From the NCBI GenBank assembly GCA_946122785.1, contig CAMGYJ010000005.1, positions 84,624,547 to 84,688,546 of the forward strand: a DNA stretch of 64,000 nucleotides, given 5' to 3'. Every line of letters starts with the position of its first letter. The stretch's first letter is position 1. A program made the translations under genes and the position numbers. The notes below the pieces were generated by a model. It had not been told where the DNA came from, made no database searches, and saw nothing but the letters and a program-made list of their open reading frames with translations. Source of the DNA: Linum tenue (Eukaryota; Streptophyta; Magnoliopsida; Malpighiales; Linaceae). This document shows positions 1-12,198 of the stretch, piece after piece.

Positions 1-286
1 TAAAGCTCAATGAACCAAGATAAAATCAATATTCTTCAAAAATTAACTTAGAACTCGGTTTTAAGTACTATATATAAGCCATGTAAAACAAAATAAACCA
101 AACACGGAAAATGAAATTTTAACTTCATCAAGGCTCGATCCTCGGTTGGCCCCTTCAGATCCCTGATCGGGGGTTATTGCCCAGCCGACATGGGACTCTT
201 CTGCCTCCACTCCCCGATCGTCTCACACAGATAATGGTCGGGGATTTGGTTGCTCTGGTCGGGAAATGCCGTCGAGAATCGCATCA
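1..286 (-). mobile_element. Partial LTR of a gag-protease LTR element (second copy of the 59.6-63.5 kb element)
   Basis: Closely matches 63223-63511, the right LTR of the element at 59649-63511, including the TATA-like run near 70 and the CCGGTCGGGGA-like motifs. The LTR edge is the CA at 285-286. Orientation is taken from the complete copy. The rest of this element lies left of the window. Confidence 0.8.
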
Positions 287-2460
287 AAATCCCTAAGAAT
301 ATCATAATCATCAGTAAGGGAGCAAGCGGATAGCCATCGCTCATTCCTTACATTGCAAAGCTTCTAAGCGGTGAGAGAACAACCATTTTTTAGTGGAAGA
401 TTTTACCAAATGAGCTCCTGTTTTATTTAGACAGATCGTGTTCCATCCATATGAGTGTTTGGAGAAGGTCCTAGTCGTGTCTTCAACTATCCTGCATAAA
501 ATTAGGAAACTCATCTTGCAAGATGATACACTAACGAGTTTGGGTACTTCGTTAGCCATAGGTCATTGACTAAGGCTCGATCCATGAATTGCCAAAGGAG
601 ACCTCTATTGCAAGTGAACACAGGGCTGAAAAACTGTACGTCAAGCAAACTACATTCGTCCACACATTGCTTGAATTCACGGTAGCGAGTAGCCGAACAA
701 TGTGCCCCTCTTTGTCAGTCCACAAGCGAGAGGCTTGAGCTGATAGTGAGCAGATGGAATCCCAAAACTCACAAAGTTCTAATAGGACATGTTGCCCATA
801 TACCAAAGTAAGGAGGGCCTTTTCACCTGAGCAAGAAGTTACGTCAAACTGGGATTGATCGTTCCATGCATACGCATAGAATCCTCAATCAATGCAGTTA
901 AAATTATTGTCAAGTACTTCACACCTACCATGGGTGCTTATTCCCCTTTGTAATGGGCGATGGGATGACTAATGGTTCTTGGATCTACCTGAGGTTCCAT
1001 GATCTGGTTCCTGTTGGTGCGATCTTTCCCTATGGTAGTCTTGATTTGGCTATGGCTACGCGTTTCTAGGCGTTTGTCTCCGACCCTTGGGAATCTTTGT
1101 GGAACCTCCCTCATTCGAATGTTGTAGTTCCTACGCGGAGATGTTCTCCAATTGGCTGTCGACTATCCGAAGTTCTTTGAGATGGGCTATGTAGACTTAG
1201 TTCCCACCCTTATCATGGTATCTTCGACATCCATCGAAGATGTTGATGTCATCTCCACTCCTTCCGCTTCAAGAACTGTGAAATGTGAGCCTTGAACAAG
1301 TTCTTCTTTGATCGAGGGTGACACTCGACTGTGGGTTCTCTTTTGGAGACCCGATTTCGGTTCCTATATGCTTCTTCTTAGCTGCAATCCACTCGTCAAA
1401 TTTTGGTTAAGGATAAGCGTATTTAGGGTAGCTGAGGTAGCTATAGGAGGCGGTGAAAGTACTAAGGTGGCCACCTCCATTTTGCATGGGCAACTCAAAG
1501 TGTTGAGGCCATAACGGCTACAGTCAAAGCATATTGCATGTAGTCTTTTGTACTCAATAGGGTATTTTATTCTTTCCAGCTCAAACTTTTTCTAGAAGGG
1601 TTTTTGACTTGTCCACTGCCACAGATGCACGAGTGAACTTCCCACGACCTCCGGCTTCAGTTTCCCCATCAACTCGTATTGGTTTGCCAATGAGACCACC
1701 TATGCGATGAACCACTATTGGATCGACCAGAATGAGGAGGAAGTGTACCCAAACTAGGAATTTAGTTTGGTGCGCTCCATAGGGGTTGAAATTCTTTACC
1801 CATTGATGCATCATGAGATAGTGGTCCCACACCATCCATGGCCTGCCACACGATCTATGAATTTTGGTTGCCAGTTTGAAACACACGAGATAGTAATTTT
1901 TCACAATATCCGTGACTTGGATCTCAAAAGGTTTCGCCCATAGTGAGACTATCTAGCGATGTAGGAACCTTTACTGATAGCTCTTCCCCAACATCTTGAC
2001 CATCAGGAAATACTGCGATTAAGCATAGGGGATCCTGTATGATCTAGTCTTGACTGTCATCTTTGAGAATGGCTTCCTCAACATCCTCTGTATCAGAGTC
2101 TTCCACACACTAGCCCTCGCAATGAGAGGTCTCGCGAAAAATGAGACAAGCATCGCTGAACCAAATTTGCTCCTGGTTATTTTGGGTACATATCAAGTTC
2201 TTCAAGACTTTTGTGGGACCTACGACATCCTTTGACATTTTTTCAACCGTGGGAGAGATGGTATACGGCACCAAGAACTCTGGTTCTACGTCGCATTGAA
2301 CGCCGAAGAGGGGGTACCTTTGCTCTCTTTTCTGTGTGTTGTGTCTCCATTATAACTTTGTCATTGGGAGAGGAAGGTGTTGGAGAGGGTATTCTAGCCC
2401 TTGTGATATTTTTTTAGGCTGGCCGTAATTGCGGCATAGCAAGGTCCTCAACGGCTTCCA
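287..2460 (-). pseudogene. Degenerate L1-type LINE, ORF1 and 5' part of ORF2
   Basis: Read on the minus strand, 1904-1581 encodes a DUF4283-type gag-like stretch typical of plant L1 ORF1, with RPWMVWDHYLMM, then IGKPIRVD, then RGKFTRASVAVD. Further along, 600-470 gives DRALVNDLW and NSLVYHLAR, as at the end of L1 endonuclease domains, and 430-340 gives FGKIF and KMVVLSPL-like motifs ahead of the RT. Stops and frameshifts are frequent, so it is dead. A candidate ORF1 ATG lies at 2460. The 3' side is cut off by the LTR at 1-286. 2461-2696 reads as its 5' leader. The same LTR/LINE junction recurs at 63511/63512. Confidence 0.75.
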
Positions 2461-2696
2461 TGGCGGAGACACCAAAGATGGGAAACGCGAAGGAATCGGT
2501 TAGGGTTCCCTACGAGAATTACGCTATACGTTTCAATAATGAACAAGAAGTCAAGTATTAGTAGTATTTTAGTTTATAGTTCTTCAAAGATGAACCGAGG
2601 GGATCCAAATCTAGAGTTTGGGGATCTATGTGGAGAAACTAGAGATGAGGCTTTTCGGCTTGGCTCATGACCTGAATGCTACGCTTGAGATGGCAC

Positions 2697-3865
2697 TAGG
2701 GAAGACAATGGGTCGGGTTGGGACGGATTTTGCCAAACCCAAAATCAAACTCATGGGTTTATCCGCCAAAAAAACCCATAAAACACGTTGGATTTGAAAA
2801 CCTCAAACCAACCCAACCCGCTGGGTATCCACGGGTTCATGGGTACCCGTGTGTATTTGTGATAAAAAAAATTTACAATAACAATTAACAAGAAACTATC
2901 AAAATAAAAATCAAGCATCAATCTCGCCACACAAAGTATTCGTACATATACACACCATTCTAGAAAATTCAAGCAAATCACACAATATACATACAAATTG
3001 TTCAACACCAATCTAGAACAAATCAATCTAGTTAATTTAAAGACCACGAGCATAAAAACCTCTAATATGTTGATGAAAATTATGGTTAAACATAATGATT
3101 CTCCCCAAGTAGTAAAACAGAGAAACCTCAACAAATCAAAACTTAACAAAAGTCTAGAAGAATCCTTGATGGGCTGCAACACGTTCTTCGTACCCTAAAA
3201 GGCTTATCGGCAGTGGCTACCGCAGCCAAAACCTGAAGTAGAGGAGGAGCTGTAACGGAAAAAAGGAGAAGCAGGGGAATCCGGGAAGGGCGATAGTTTT
3301 TTCCCTTGCCGGCCGAGTAGAGGAGGAACAAGGGAATTCGGGAATGGTGAGAGTCAACGAGAGGCGGTGGCGAGCGAGAATCGACGGGAGGTGGAGGCTG
3401 GAGGTGGAGGCTGAGCAAAGAGTAGGTCTGGGTCTGGGACTAGGAGGGCGGCGGGTCGACGAAGAAGTCACCGCGACTCCGAGAGCCGTCGGTAATGGCG
3501 GTGGAGAGGAGCGAGACAGGAATCAAGTTTGGGAGTCGGCGGCCGTCGGTACGGGAGGATGGAGGCGGAGTGGAGTCTCGCGATTTAGGGAGGGAGAGGG
3601 ATGGAATTGGAGGGGTGACGGGGTTTCTGTTTCTGGGAGATGGGAGGTAATTTGGAAAATGTTAGGGTCTTAGCTTTTAAGGATTTGGGGTTACTAAGTG
3701 TGGCCGGATATACACGGGGCGGGTACCCCCAAACCCAAACCAGCCCCAACCCGCTTAACAAGACACCGAGTTTAATCCCGAACTCGATCAACATAATTTT
3801 TACCCTCTTTGACCGTAATAGGTCAGGCTGGGTACCCACAGGTCCGGGTTTCATTGTCATCCCTA
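2697..3865. mobile_element. hAT-like non-autonomous element with GC-rich core
   Basis: Starts TAGGGAAGACAATG and ends CATTGTCATCCCTA, giving inverted termini. It is flanked by 8-bp duplications gatggcac (2689-2696) and gatggcgc (3866-3873), one mismatch, the length expected for hAT. Subterminal sequence has repeated GGGTACCC and CAACCCG motifs shared with 49360-49560 and 56912-57465. The core (about 3200-3660) is GC-rich with long proline/arginine-rich frames on both strands and no recognisable protein. No transposase is present. Confidence 0.75.
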
Positions 3866-4538
3866 GATGGCGCACATAAGACGAAATTGAAAGGGGCAAC
3901 ATGTATGATTCCTATATTTTTCAATCTCTCAATTGAAATTGAAATGATTCTTTGTTTTGATCTAATTCATAAATGAAGATATTGTAAAATGAGTACTTTT
4001 CTATTACACTTTTTTTACAGAAAATCTGAACTTTCTATTACTCTGTAAAAAAGTATTATTAGTTATAACTTGAAGTAATATTACAAGGAATAATTTTTTG
4101 GTTGTTGATATTGCTAATAGAAATATGTTAGAAAGAATAGCATCCCCTTCCCTCAACTAATAATTCATTGTAAGTTATTATTACCAGAATATATATAAAA
4201 AAAACTCTTTTAGCAGTCGAAAATTTCTGTAAAACCGATTAAGATCTCAAGAAGATTCACATAATCGTGATTTTATTTCAGATTAAGATTACATTAACCG
4301 ATTTGTTAAAGTTAATCCCCCCTAAAAGAAAGACAGGTTTACAAAGTGATAAGTAATAATTAAGTTAATCTCGGAAATTAGCAGAGGAGGAAGTTGAGTT
4401 CCAATAAACCTCTCCATCCTTACACACTTTTCCAATATTTAAACTGCCCCCGTCCCATTTGTTTCTCTAACTCACTCATTCACGAATCCATCCAAACATT
4501 CTACAGTTCTACGTCTCTTGGTTCTAATTGGGAGCCCA
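3866..4538. other. Intergenic DNA upstream of the DUF7086 gene
   Basis: AT-rich sequence between the hAT-like element and the DUF7086 start. It should hold the promoter and 5' UTR: an AT-rich patch (aatatttaaac) lies near 4435, about 100 bp before the ATG, and a pyrimidine-rich leader follows. I see no other gene or repeat. Confidence 0.5.
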
Positions 4539-5216
4539 ATGACCAATCATACTTCCCGGCCCCCGGCCGGCGACCAACTCCTTCAGCTGTCACTCCAATT
4601 GGGCACACTGTCAACAACCCCCCGGCGGCGCGACGCCCGGGTGCAGGCAAGGCGCACAGGCATCACCAAAAGCAGGCCGGCCGGTCGGCGGCCCCGGCGT
4701 CCCCGGTCGAACCCAGTCCCGGAGGGCAAATCGGAAACCATTCCGGCTCCGTACCCGTGGGCCACGAACCAGCGGGCCCGGATCCACACGATGAGCCACC
4801 TCATCAGCCAAGGGATCACGTCCATAACGGGGCAGGTGCAGTGCAAGAAGTGCGAGGAGCGGTACGAGATGTCGTACGACCTGGTGTCCAAGTTCGAGGA
4901 GGTGGCGGCGTTCATAAGCGAGAACAAGTACACGATGCACGACCGGGCGCCCGCCGTCTGGAGCGACCCGACCCTGCCCGACTGCAGGGCCTGCGGGGGA
5001 ACCGACTGCGCCAAGCCCGTCATGGCCAAGAAGCGGGACATCAACTGGCTCTTCCTCTTGCTCGGCCAGCTCATCGGCTGCTGCAAGCTCTGGGATTTGA
5101 AGTACTTCTGCAAGCACACCAGCAACCACCGGACCGGGGCCAAGGACCGGGTCTTGTACTTGACCTATTTGGCGGTTTGCAAGCAGCTCGTGCCATCGGG
5201 TCCTTTCGATGCCTGA
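4539..5216 (+). CDS. DUF7086 domain protein (225 aa)
   Basis: The function of the family is not established to my knowledge. The protein has a low-complexity basic N-terminus (residues 1-70) and a conserved C-terminal domain (about 71-225). The domain opens with PYPWATN and then shows QCKKCEERYE (101-110), MHDRAP (133-138), CRACG (149-153), INWLFLLLGQ, LKYFCKHTSNHRTGAKDR and a terminal SGPFD. The CxxC pairs near 102-105 and 149-152 suggest metal binding; that is inference. The ATG at 4539 is the first in this frame; the open frame runs a few codons further upstream without an ATG. A longer frame at 4394-5299 overlaps but lacks the conserved motifs and is a shadow. No intron is needed, and the coding part is far richer in GC than its flanks. 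The gene looks intact. Confidence 0.9.
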   Translation: MTNHTSRPPAGDQLLQLSLQLGTLSTTPRRRDARVQARRTGITKSRPAGRRPRRPRSNPVPEGKSETIPAPYPWATNQRARIHTMSHLISQGITSITGQVQCKKCEERYEMSYDLVSKFEEVAAFISENKYTMHDRAPAVWSDPTLPDCRACGGTDCAKPVMAKKRDINWLFLLLGQLIGCCKLWDLKYFCKHTSNHRTGAKDRVLYLTYLAVCKQLVPSGPFDA

Positions 5217-6699
5217 TCATCATCACTTTGTTTGTTTTAGGCTTCACTCACTTTTTTCTTGGTAGTAGATCAGATCCTCTTTTATCAATTATAATATAAC
5301 AAGAAAAATCATCAGTCAGAGAAAATACTTAATTAGGAGTTGGAATAAAGCTCTATTTGTACTTTTTTATATATATATATATATTTATTTATATTGTGAA
5401 ACCGTTACTCTATATATTTTAGATGCAGTTTATTAAAGTATGTGTTCGACTTTAACTATGAAATAGGATTCTGTTCGGAAGAAGAAATAATGACATGAAG
5501 TTGTCTACGTGTATATGACTTTTGCTTTGCATCATATTATAACAATTTTGTGAGAAAATTACAATAACATAAATAGTGACAACTAGACATGTTGTCATTA
5601 ATCATAAGAATTACCTTCAGTGACAGTAGTGACCCCGTTTGGGAGGAAGAAAATTCGCATAGTACGTACTTCGCTTGTTAGTAGTGCTCACCATTCACCA
5701 ATATCCACGACAATAAAATGTGTATAAAAATGTTGGTGTTTTCGTGACCATATCATATCACCATCACTAATACTTTGTTACAAATATTTATATTCATGAC
5801 ACGTCCACTCGTGATTCTGAATATTGTCGATGACAATAAAATGTCGTCCAAAATAGTTCATCACAAAATTTCATATTTGTGATATATAGTTCTTCATAAC
5901 ACCTAAACAAGGTGTTATCGACCCTTCATTTCTCAATGGTTTCACATTCTTTTTAGCATTAACTCAACCCTAAATCGTTGCATTTTGGTCTGCGATTCTT
6001 TCGTATTTTTATATCAGCAGGTTTTAGATTTGCATAGCAAAGTTGAGCGATAAGTGATGTAGCAAGAATCTGAAATGGATAGTTCATTGTCTCAGGAAGA
6101 AGAACAAGGCCGAGATTCAATGACCATGCTCTAAGTTCACAGGTGACTTAAGAAGTTGATGACCATGTTCCTTTCAGATCATGCCATGACCCCTAGAATC
6201 GATAAAAACAGAAGAAGCAGAGGGTTGTAGCCTGACTCACTGGCAACAAAGGGAGACCGCGAGATAAAGATAGCGAGCGTCAACATGATGTTGTGATTTC
6301 CATGACGTTTTAGGATTAGGTTATTATGTGATCAGGGGCAAAATTGTCTCTTTGTATAAATCTAGGGCGATAAATTCAAATAGTAAGGGAGACGATTAGA
6401 AATTCAGTTTGTATTTTGTTATATATTAATATTGTGTAACCATTGCTCTATATATTTTAATGGATTGTCTTTTATCGATTGGCTGAAAGGATGGGACTTG
6501 CGATAGATGCACTTTATTAAGGTATAGGTATTAGCTTTCAGCCCGGCCCCATGGCCGGTTGTGAGGCAAGAGGTCTAAATAGATTTTGGTTTCGGTTTCA
6601 ATTCAGTAATGATAATTAGATTTGGGTCCGCCTTAGTCGGATGAATTTCTCTAATAGTATAGACTAACAAAGTAATTATCCGAAAAAGCCATGTCTTAT
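5217..6699. other. Intergenic DNA downstream of DUF7086, with a duplicated 3'-flank segment
   Basis: AT-rich, with a short (TA)n run at about 5370-5385. A segment around 5391-5440 (tattgtgaaaccgttactct onward) recurs in diverged form at about 6430-6525, where about 45 bp is inserted. The interval between the copies carries repeats of the kind ACAATAAAATGTCGTCC (5700-5880) that look like decayed transposon termini. No coding region is recognised. Confidence 0.45.
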
Positions 6700-7953
6700 T
6701 TGCAGACAGAATTGTGAAAATTGTTCTCACGTTTATCAAGGGTTTAGAGGCGATGGAAACCCTGATCCATCCTCGTGAAATTCGCCTGGCTGGTGGTCAT
6801 GAATGGCTGCAAAATATTTTTCAGCTCCGTCATCTGAGTATCTGGAGCTGCAGCTGCTGGAGGCTGGGCATACTGACGCTGGGGCTGCTGGAATGGCTGC
6901 CCCTGCCTAGGCTGGTAGGGCTGCTGCTATGGCGGTGGCCCCTGCCTAGCCTGGAAGAGCTGCCTCTGTTGAAAACCACCTGCTGGTGCTGGGAAACCAG
7001 GTGGTTTAGTGTTTTTGTTACCCCAAGCGAAGTTGGGATGCTGGCGCCACCCCTTGTTGCATGTATTGTTGTATGGGTCAAGGCGCCGAGCATTGCCAAT
7101 GAAGTCCACCTGCTCTTGGGAAGTAGAAGACTCCCGCATAGCCTGACAGTCCTCCACCAGATGATTCAGGCTCTCACGCCACTGACATTGAGCTACTGGA
7201 GGCGTAGCCAAACCTCGGCCCAGAATAAGACTGTTGGGCTGCTTCAATGTCTGCACTAACTCAGCCACCTGCTGCTTGAGTCCGGATATGGCCTCCATGG
7301 TGTGCACACCACGATCCCGGGAATTCCTGCCTCTGCTGCTCTGCCCCTAGGAATGATCTCTGGCAACCAATGTATTGATCATCTGGTTCAGGTGCACCCT
7401 TGCCTCCTCATCCTTCAAGCCATGAAACTGGACAGAGGATGTAATGAGTTGAATCCAGCATGGCTTGATCTCGAAGTTGTTCGCTGTAATAGGAGGGTAG
7501 AGGATGACAGGGCGGATATCAGCAACCCGTGGGGTGTAGTAGTACTCCAAGGTGGGACCCGGCGGCGGTGGATGATGATGAACCCCATCTGCCTGGGTTA
7601 TGGGGTTGTTCCCCAAGAATTGATTCACCGGGGGAACTTGGAGAGGATTCCCCTGGGGTGGGTTGTGTTCTCCTTCAATCTCGTACTCTTCCTCAGAATC
7701 GCTGCTCAAGTGGCCGTCTATGCGCTCTTCCGTAGCCAGTCTAGCTCGCTGTTGTCTCCTAAGTTGGCGGCAGGTGCGTTCAAGCTCCGGATCCAAAGAC
7801 AGTAAACCTCCCGACTGGCTACGGGTCATGCACTATCTGCACATAGTCAAGCAATGCAAACCCGTGAAGGCACAAGTGGGAAAGAACAAACAGTCAATGC
7901 GAAAATGAAAATGCTAAAGTAACAGAAATCACTTTTCTTCAACAACCTAGCCT
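6700..7953 (-). pseudogene. Athila-like Ty3/gypsy gag remnant
   Basis: The minus-strand frame 7829-7347 begins with an ATG and contains PITANNFEIKP followed by an EEARVHLNQM-like stretch, matching the start of Athila-type Gag. After a frameshift, 7307-6927 continues with DPYNNTCNKGWRQHPNFAWG, typical of the basic region after the capsid in this lineage. The reading frame is broken and the rest of gag-pol is missing left of about 6700. The leader (7830-7953) joins a tRNA-Asp-type primer site at 7954-7971. It cannot encode a working Gag. Confidence 0.8.
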
Positions 7954-7971
7954 TCCCCAACAACGGCGCCA
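7954..7971 (-). promoter_or_regulatory. Primer-binding site, tRNA-Asp type
   Basis: The minus strand reads TGGCGCCGTTGTTGGGGA, differing by two bases from the tRNA-Asp primer site (TGGCGCCGTTGCCGGGGA) usual for Athila elements. It lies just inside the LTR edge at 7978. Confidence 0.8.
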
Positions 7972-7977
7972 AAAACT

Positions 7978-9159
7978 TGACTCACTCCTACTATCACTCT
8001 AGAAAATGGCCAAGTGTAACCACTTTCTAAAGTGTAGTATAGCGGGTTTGGGTTTTAATGTCAACCCGGGTCCTAGATGTGATGACTACTCATTGAATTC
8101 TTATTATCTAGCAGTGAAACTTTAGTGCAGGTCTAAACTAACTAACTAACAAGCAAGCAGTTAAACAGTTGTTTTCAAGTCGAGAGAGGTCACCCGGATA
8201 TGGTTCCCCCTAGACTGCAGTTAAGCCGGATTGCAATTTACCAAGTTCAGTTTCAATGATAGTTATACTGCGGGAGGTTCTTAAACAGCCTGAAGTCTCG
8301 ACTAGAGGTCTCCAGACCCTCTCAATCCGAGTCTCCAGCGCGCGACGAACCTCCACTGGAGTAAAAAGATTGAGGCCCTAATGAACAAAATCTCCACTAC
8401 CGAAGTGAATTCGGTACAGAATAGTGAGTTGGCTCCTCGACTAAAGTCACCAACTCCCTACCTTCAATCAAGGGTGCTCTATCAATCCTAGGCGGATATT
8501 CTCTTTCTAGGTTAAAGCAGAAACAACAGGAATTTGATCAGGATTCATGCCATTCAATCAATCAAACCTCAATTGAATATAATCAAATCACACAATCTGT
8601 ACTTGGGTTCATACAATCAGACATAACCTACAAATCTAGGGTTCTTCTTACCCAGGTGAATAAGAAGTTTACTCCATAGAGAGAGATGGGAAATCTAGCT
8701 CAGATGCGGAAACCATACTGTGTAGGATGATGATCTGCTTCTGGTGCTCAATCGGAGTTTCTCCAAGCTCAAGCCGGGCTCCAATGGTGATGAAGACCAA
8801 GCTAGGGCACTTGGGAACTCTGGTTCGTCGCTTTCTCTCTCTAGGAATCGCTCTGTCTCTCTAAAACTCGGAACCCCTCTATTTTGGCCTTCTTTTCCCT
8901 TAAGAAGCTGTCTGCCGCGATCCCCGGCCAGAATACCTGGCCGGGTATTTTGGGCTGAGACCGGGCATTTTCAAAACGCTGAGTCGGGTCAGGGAAAAAT
9001 CCCCGGTCTGCTCTAATAATCCCCGACCGGGGATTTATGCTTCACGACCGGGACCCCTCCTGTTTCTCAGATGCAAAAATCACATTTCCCCGGTCCTCTC
9101 AAAATAATACCCGCCCGGGTATTTCTGGTCATGGCCGGGTATTTTTCTCCTCCATCACA
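7978..9159 (-). repeat. 5' LTR of the Athila-like remnant (1182 bp, outer edge inferred)
   Basis: On the minus strand the segment begins TGTGATGGAG (9159) and ends GAGTCA (7978), six bases before the primer site. It carries several copies of CCCCGGCCGGG-like palindromes at 8925-9145. The partner LTR is absent, so the outer edge rests on the TG...CA rule only. Confidence 0.55.
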
Positions 9160-9560
9160 CTTCGACCCAAACGTGCTCCTTTCGACCCGAAACTCGTTTC
9201 TTCGCCTCGATTCCACTTGGAGGTGCTACCTTGGTGGAAGTTTTACTCGGGTTGGTACTGGTAGCCTTCTTGTTATTTTTCATAGTACCCGTGGGCTTCT
9301 TCTCCATATGATGGGAAAGATTGCTGATGACCTCCACCTCCTTCCTAGTGCTCATGGTTGGTACGAGGATCATGGTAACCTTGGTAGGGAGCTTCTTTGT
9401 ATAATCCACCTCCACCAAGGATACCGGATGTTTGGTCGTCTCCATAATTAACTCCACCGCCTTCGACCGCCTCGGTGTAAACAAACATCTCTGCTTGTTT
9501 GATGCTATTGGCGATCAAATATTCGACCATATCATTGAATTTAGTAGTGGTGGTAGTTAG
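9160..9560 (-). other. Unidentified coding-like remnant
   Basis: Several overlapping minus-strand frames have coding-like composition (for example SFPSYGEEAHGYYEK and GYQYQPE across stops), resembling the Q/Y-rich tail of a retroelement Gag. It abuts the Athila LTR and could be part of the older sequence it entered. I cannot assign a family. Confidence 0.3.
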
Positions 9561-11339
9561 TCGTCACCGGGGATAGTGGCCCGAGGGGGTTATGGTGACA
9601 GCGGGAATCGGTAGAGGAGAATAATATCAATATTTTTTTATTATTTTGTATTAAAATGTTGGCTTAATAATATAATTGAATTTACAGATTTTTTTTAACT
9701 TTAATTCAATTTTTATTTAATTTGAATTAAAAATATGAGGTGTCAATGATGTGGCATCTATGTGGCAGGCTGGCAGCCACATTTTTTGCCACGTCAACAA
9801 AAGTCAACTTTACTTTGACCACCGTTTGGTCAACCGTTATCTTTAACGGTCAACGAAACCGTCAAGATATAAATGACACAAAGTATCATAGTTTAGGACA
9901 TAAGTGGAATATTTGACACAATAGGACATAAATGACATTTTTCCGATAGTTCGGGTGTTGTAGTGGTATTTGCCCAAAAAATTAACACATATGCACAATT
10001 GAAAAAAGGAGGTCTTTTATTGGTTAGGTTACTGATAAGTTATTTTGGTATAACCTTGCAGAATAACTTACTTAACGGTTATCCGGTTAACCGACAAAAT
10101 AACTGAGAATCGACAATACGGTTACAGTTAGCTGACTAATATAAATGATGCGGGTAACGATAAACATGAAACGATTAATGATTAATCGAGAACCGAGTAA
10201 ACTGTTTCGGTTATAACCGAACCGAAGCAATTGTGAATCCTAATTTTTTGGATGAACTGGACATAAAATTATCGCCTACCCTAGTTTCAATACTGATGTG
10301 CCGCTCGAATCATGATCATGCATAACACTACGAAAGGATAATCTCAATAAAATCTCATAGCTCTAGTACTCAAATATGAATATCAGAACATCACAGGTTT
10401 GCAGTGCTCCTAAAGGTTGGAAGTGTAAGCTAGGCAACGACTAACACACGCATTGTTAAATGTTTCCATTTCTCAACTAACAATTGAGGAACAGAAAATG
10501 GTCGAGTAGATGGCATCATTCAATATAGAGGAGAGAATCCACCCTTGGAGAGCAATGAGGAATAAGACAGATCACTTCTCTGTTTTCCAGCGAGGAAAAT
10601 CTAGTTACTTCTTGAACAACGATAATAACACGGTTCACACCTCTCCAAACAATGTTCAAACGAGGGTGTTTGATGATTTTGATGGTTGAGAAAACTAAGT
10701 TAAATTACTCTTACTTCTATGGAGGTTCAGTGAGAGCTCCATAAACTAAAAGCTATAGCTATGGCTACATGGCAGAAAAAGGATAAAGTTTGACATGTGG
10801 TGTCAAATTTTTGGTTTTGGAACTGGAACCCTTGCTTCTTCTTCGTTTCTCCTATTTATAGCCACTAGGTGTAACTGCCTTGGTAACCGCCCTGGGAACC
10901 GCTAGCCGACCTTTTGCTCCAACCACCTTAGGGACCCCTTGTCGTTACCTTGGTGGCCAATTGGTGGACGTTGTCTTGGTTTTTACTCCCATTGCCTTGG
11001 GGCTCCTTGCCCCGCCTTGTTGACTGGTTGGTACTGCCATTTGGGTGGCTTGGCATCAGACTTGATGAGTTGAGGTTCATCTTGTCGCCACGTCTTGACT
11101 AGAAGGCGTTGGGGCCTCCTTGTCTTGCCTCCATCACATTGGCCCTCTCATCGAGCCTCCTTGACGATCCTGACACCATGATGATTCCATACTTAATTCC
11201 TTTAATGCCGTCTTACTATCCATCTTCCTCTTGTTAGCTAGGCCTTGTTACCCACCTAGACATGATGAAAACTTGGCCTCTTCTCCCCACTAAGTCTCCA
11301 CACTTAGTCTTAGGGAGCTTGACATTGCACCTAACTTGT
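9561..11339. other. Intergenic, old repeat debris
   Basis: 9600-9960 is AT-rich with direct repeats of GGACATAA and GTCAAC motifs. 10020-10230 has GGTTAACCGA/CGGTTATAACCG palindromic debris like that in the hAT-like element at 60124-61003. 10290-11339 has no recognised gene; a reversed TATA-like motif (ctatttatag) is at about 10853, and CTTGG-rich sequence begins near 10870. Confidence 0.4.
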
Positions 11340-12198
11340 CATCTTGGTATCAAGCCCCTCATGCCGGCTTGATACCCTTGCTACCAAGTCAGCCCTGTCG
11401 GCTTGGTCTTCTGGAATCTTATCAAGTTAGTACCTTGCACCCTGCCGACTTGGTACCCCGTTAGGGGGCCACCAAGCCCATCTTGGGACTTAGTCCCCAT
11501 ATATACCCCTAAGGGGCTTTACATCATGTCCATGATGACTTGGTACCTAGCCGGGTAGTCACCTCTTCGTCGGGTGGACACCCTCTAATCTCCATACTAA
11601 GTTTTTGGAGGTTTAGTAACCTGATATCAAGTTTGTCTCATCGGCTTGATAATCAGACTTAGTTTCAGAATGACTCTCTATTAGGTACCCGGCTTGGCAC
11701 ACTGTTGTCTGGACACCAAGCCAATCTTGCTTGTTCGGTATCTATACTTAGTCAAATTTCATATTTTGTTTCCAAGTCTGCCTTGTCGGGTTGGTACCCT
11801 CTAGGGGTCTTGGTACCGAGCCTGCCTTGCCGGCCTGGTACCCCCTTAGCTCCATACTTAGCCAAATTCATGCTTTTCATGTCTTGGTACCAAGCCCTGC
11901 ATTGACGGCTTGGTACCCTCTTGGTGCTTTAGCTTGGTACTTAGTCAATTGACGACTTGGTACCCTCTTGGTGTTTTGGCTTGGTACTTAGTCAATCTTG
12001 CCCTGCTTGGTACCCTCAGCCTACCAAGCCTCTTTCGTCTTGGTATCCTATCATTTGCCCCCCCCGGTTGCCATGAAATTCCATACTTAGCCAAATTTCA
12101 TGCTTGGGGACCAGAGCTGTCTTGCTGGCTTGGTACCCTCTTACTATGGGTGGTATGATATTGTGTCGTATGGCCCCCCAGCCTTTGGCTCAAGAACA
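11340..12198. repeat. CTTGGTACC-rich minisatellite, left block
   Basis: Degenerate tandem units of about 75-100 bp share the motifs CTTGGTACC, AAGCCTGCCTTG, GGCTTGGTACCCTC and ATACTTAGCCAAATT. The same sequence resumes at 41315 on the far side of the nested transposon cluster. Its last ~220 bp (11976-12196) match 41315-41475, apart from a 64-bp segment missing on the right. Confidence 0.75.

Noticed and set aside
3143..3471. Proline/serine-rich minus-strand frames
   Set aside because: They lie in the GC-rich core of a hAT-like element with several overlapping frames open; no domain. Treated as possible captured DNA, not a gene.
4394..5299. A 301-codon frame overlapping the DUF7086 gene
   Set aside because: Different frame; high-GC translation rich in H, P, R, G and A without family motifs. 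The 4539-5216 frame carries the conserved domain.
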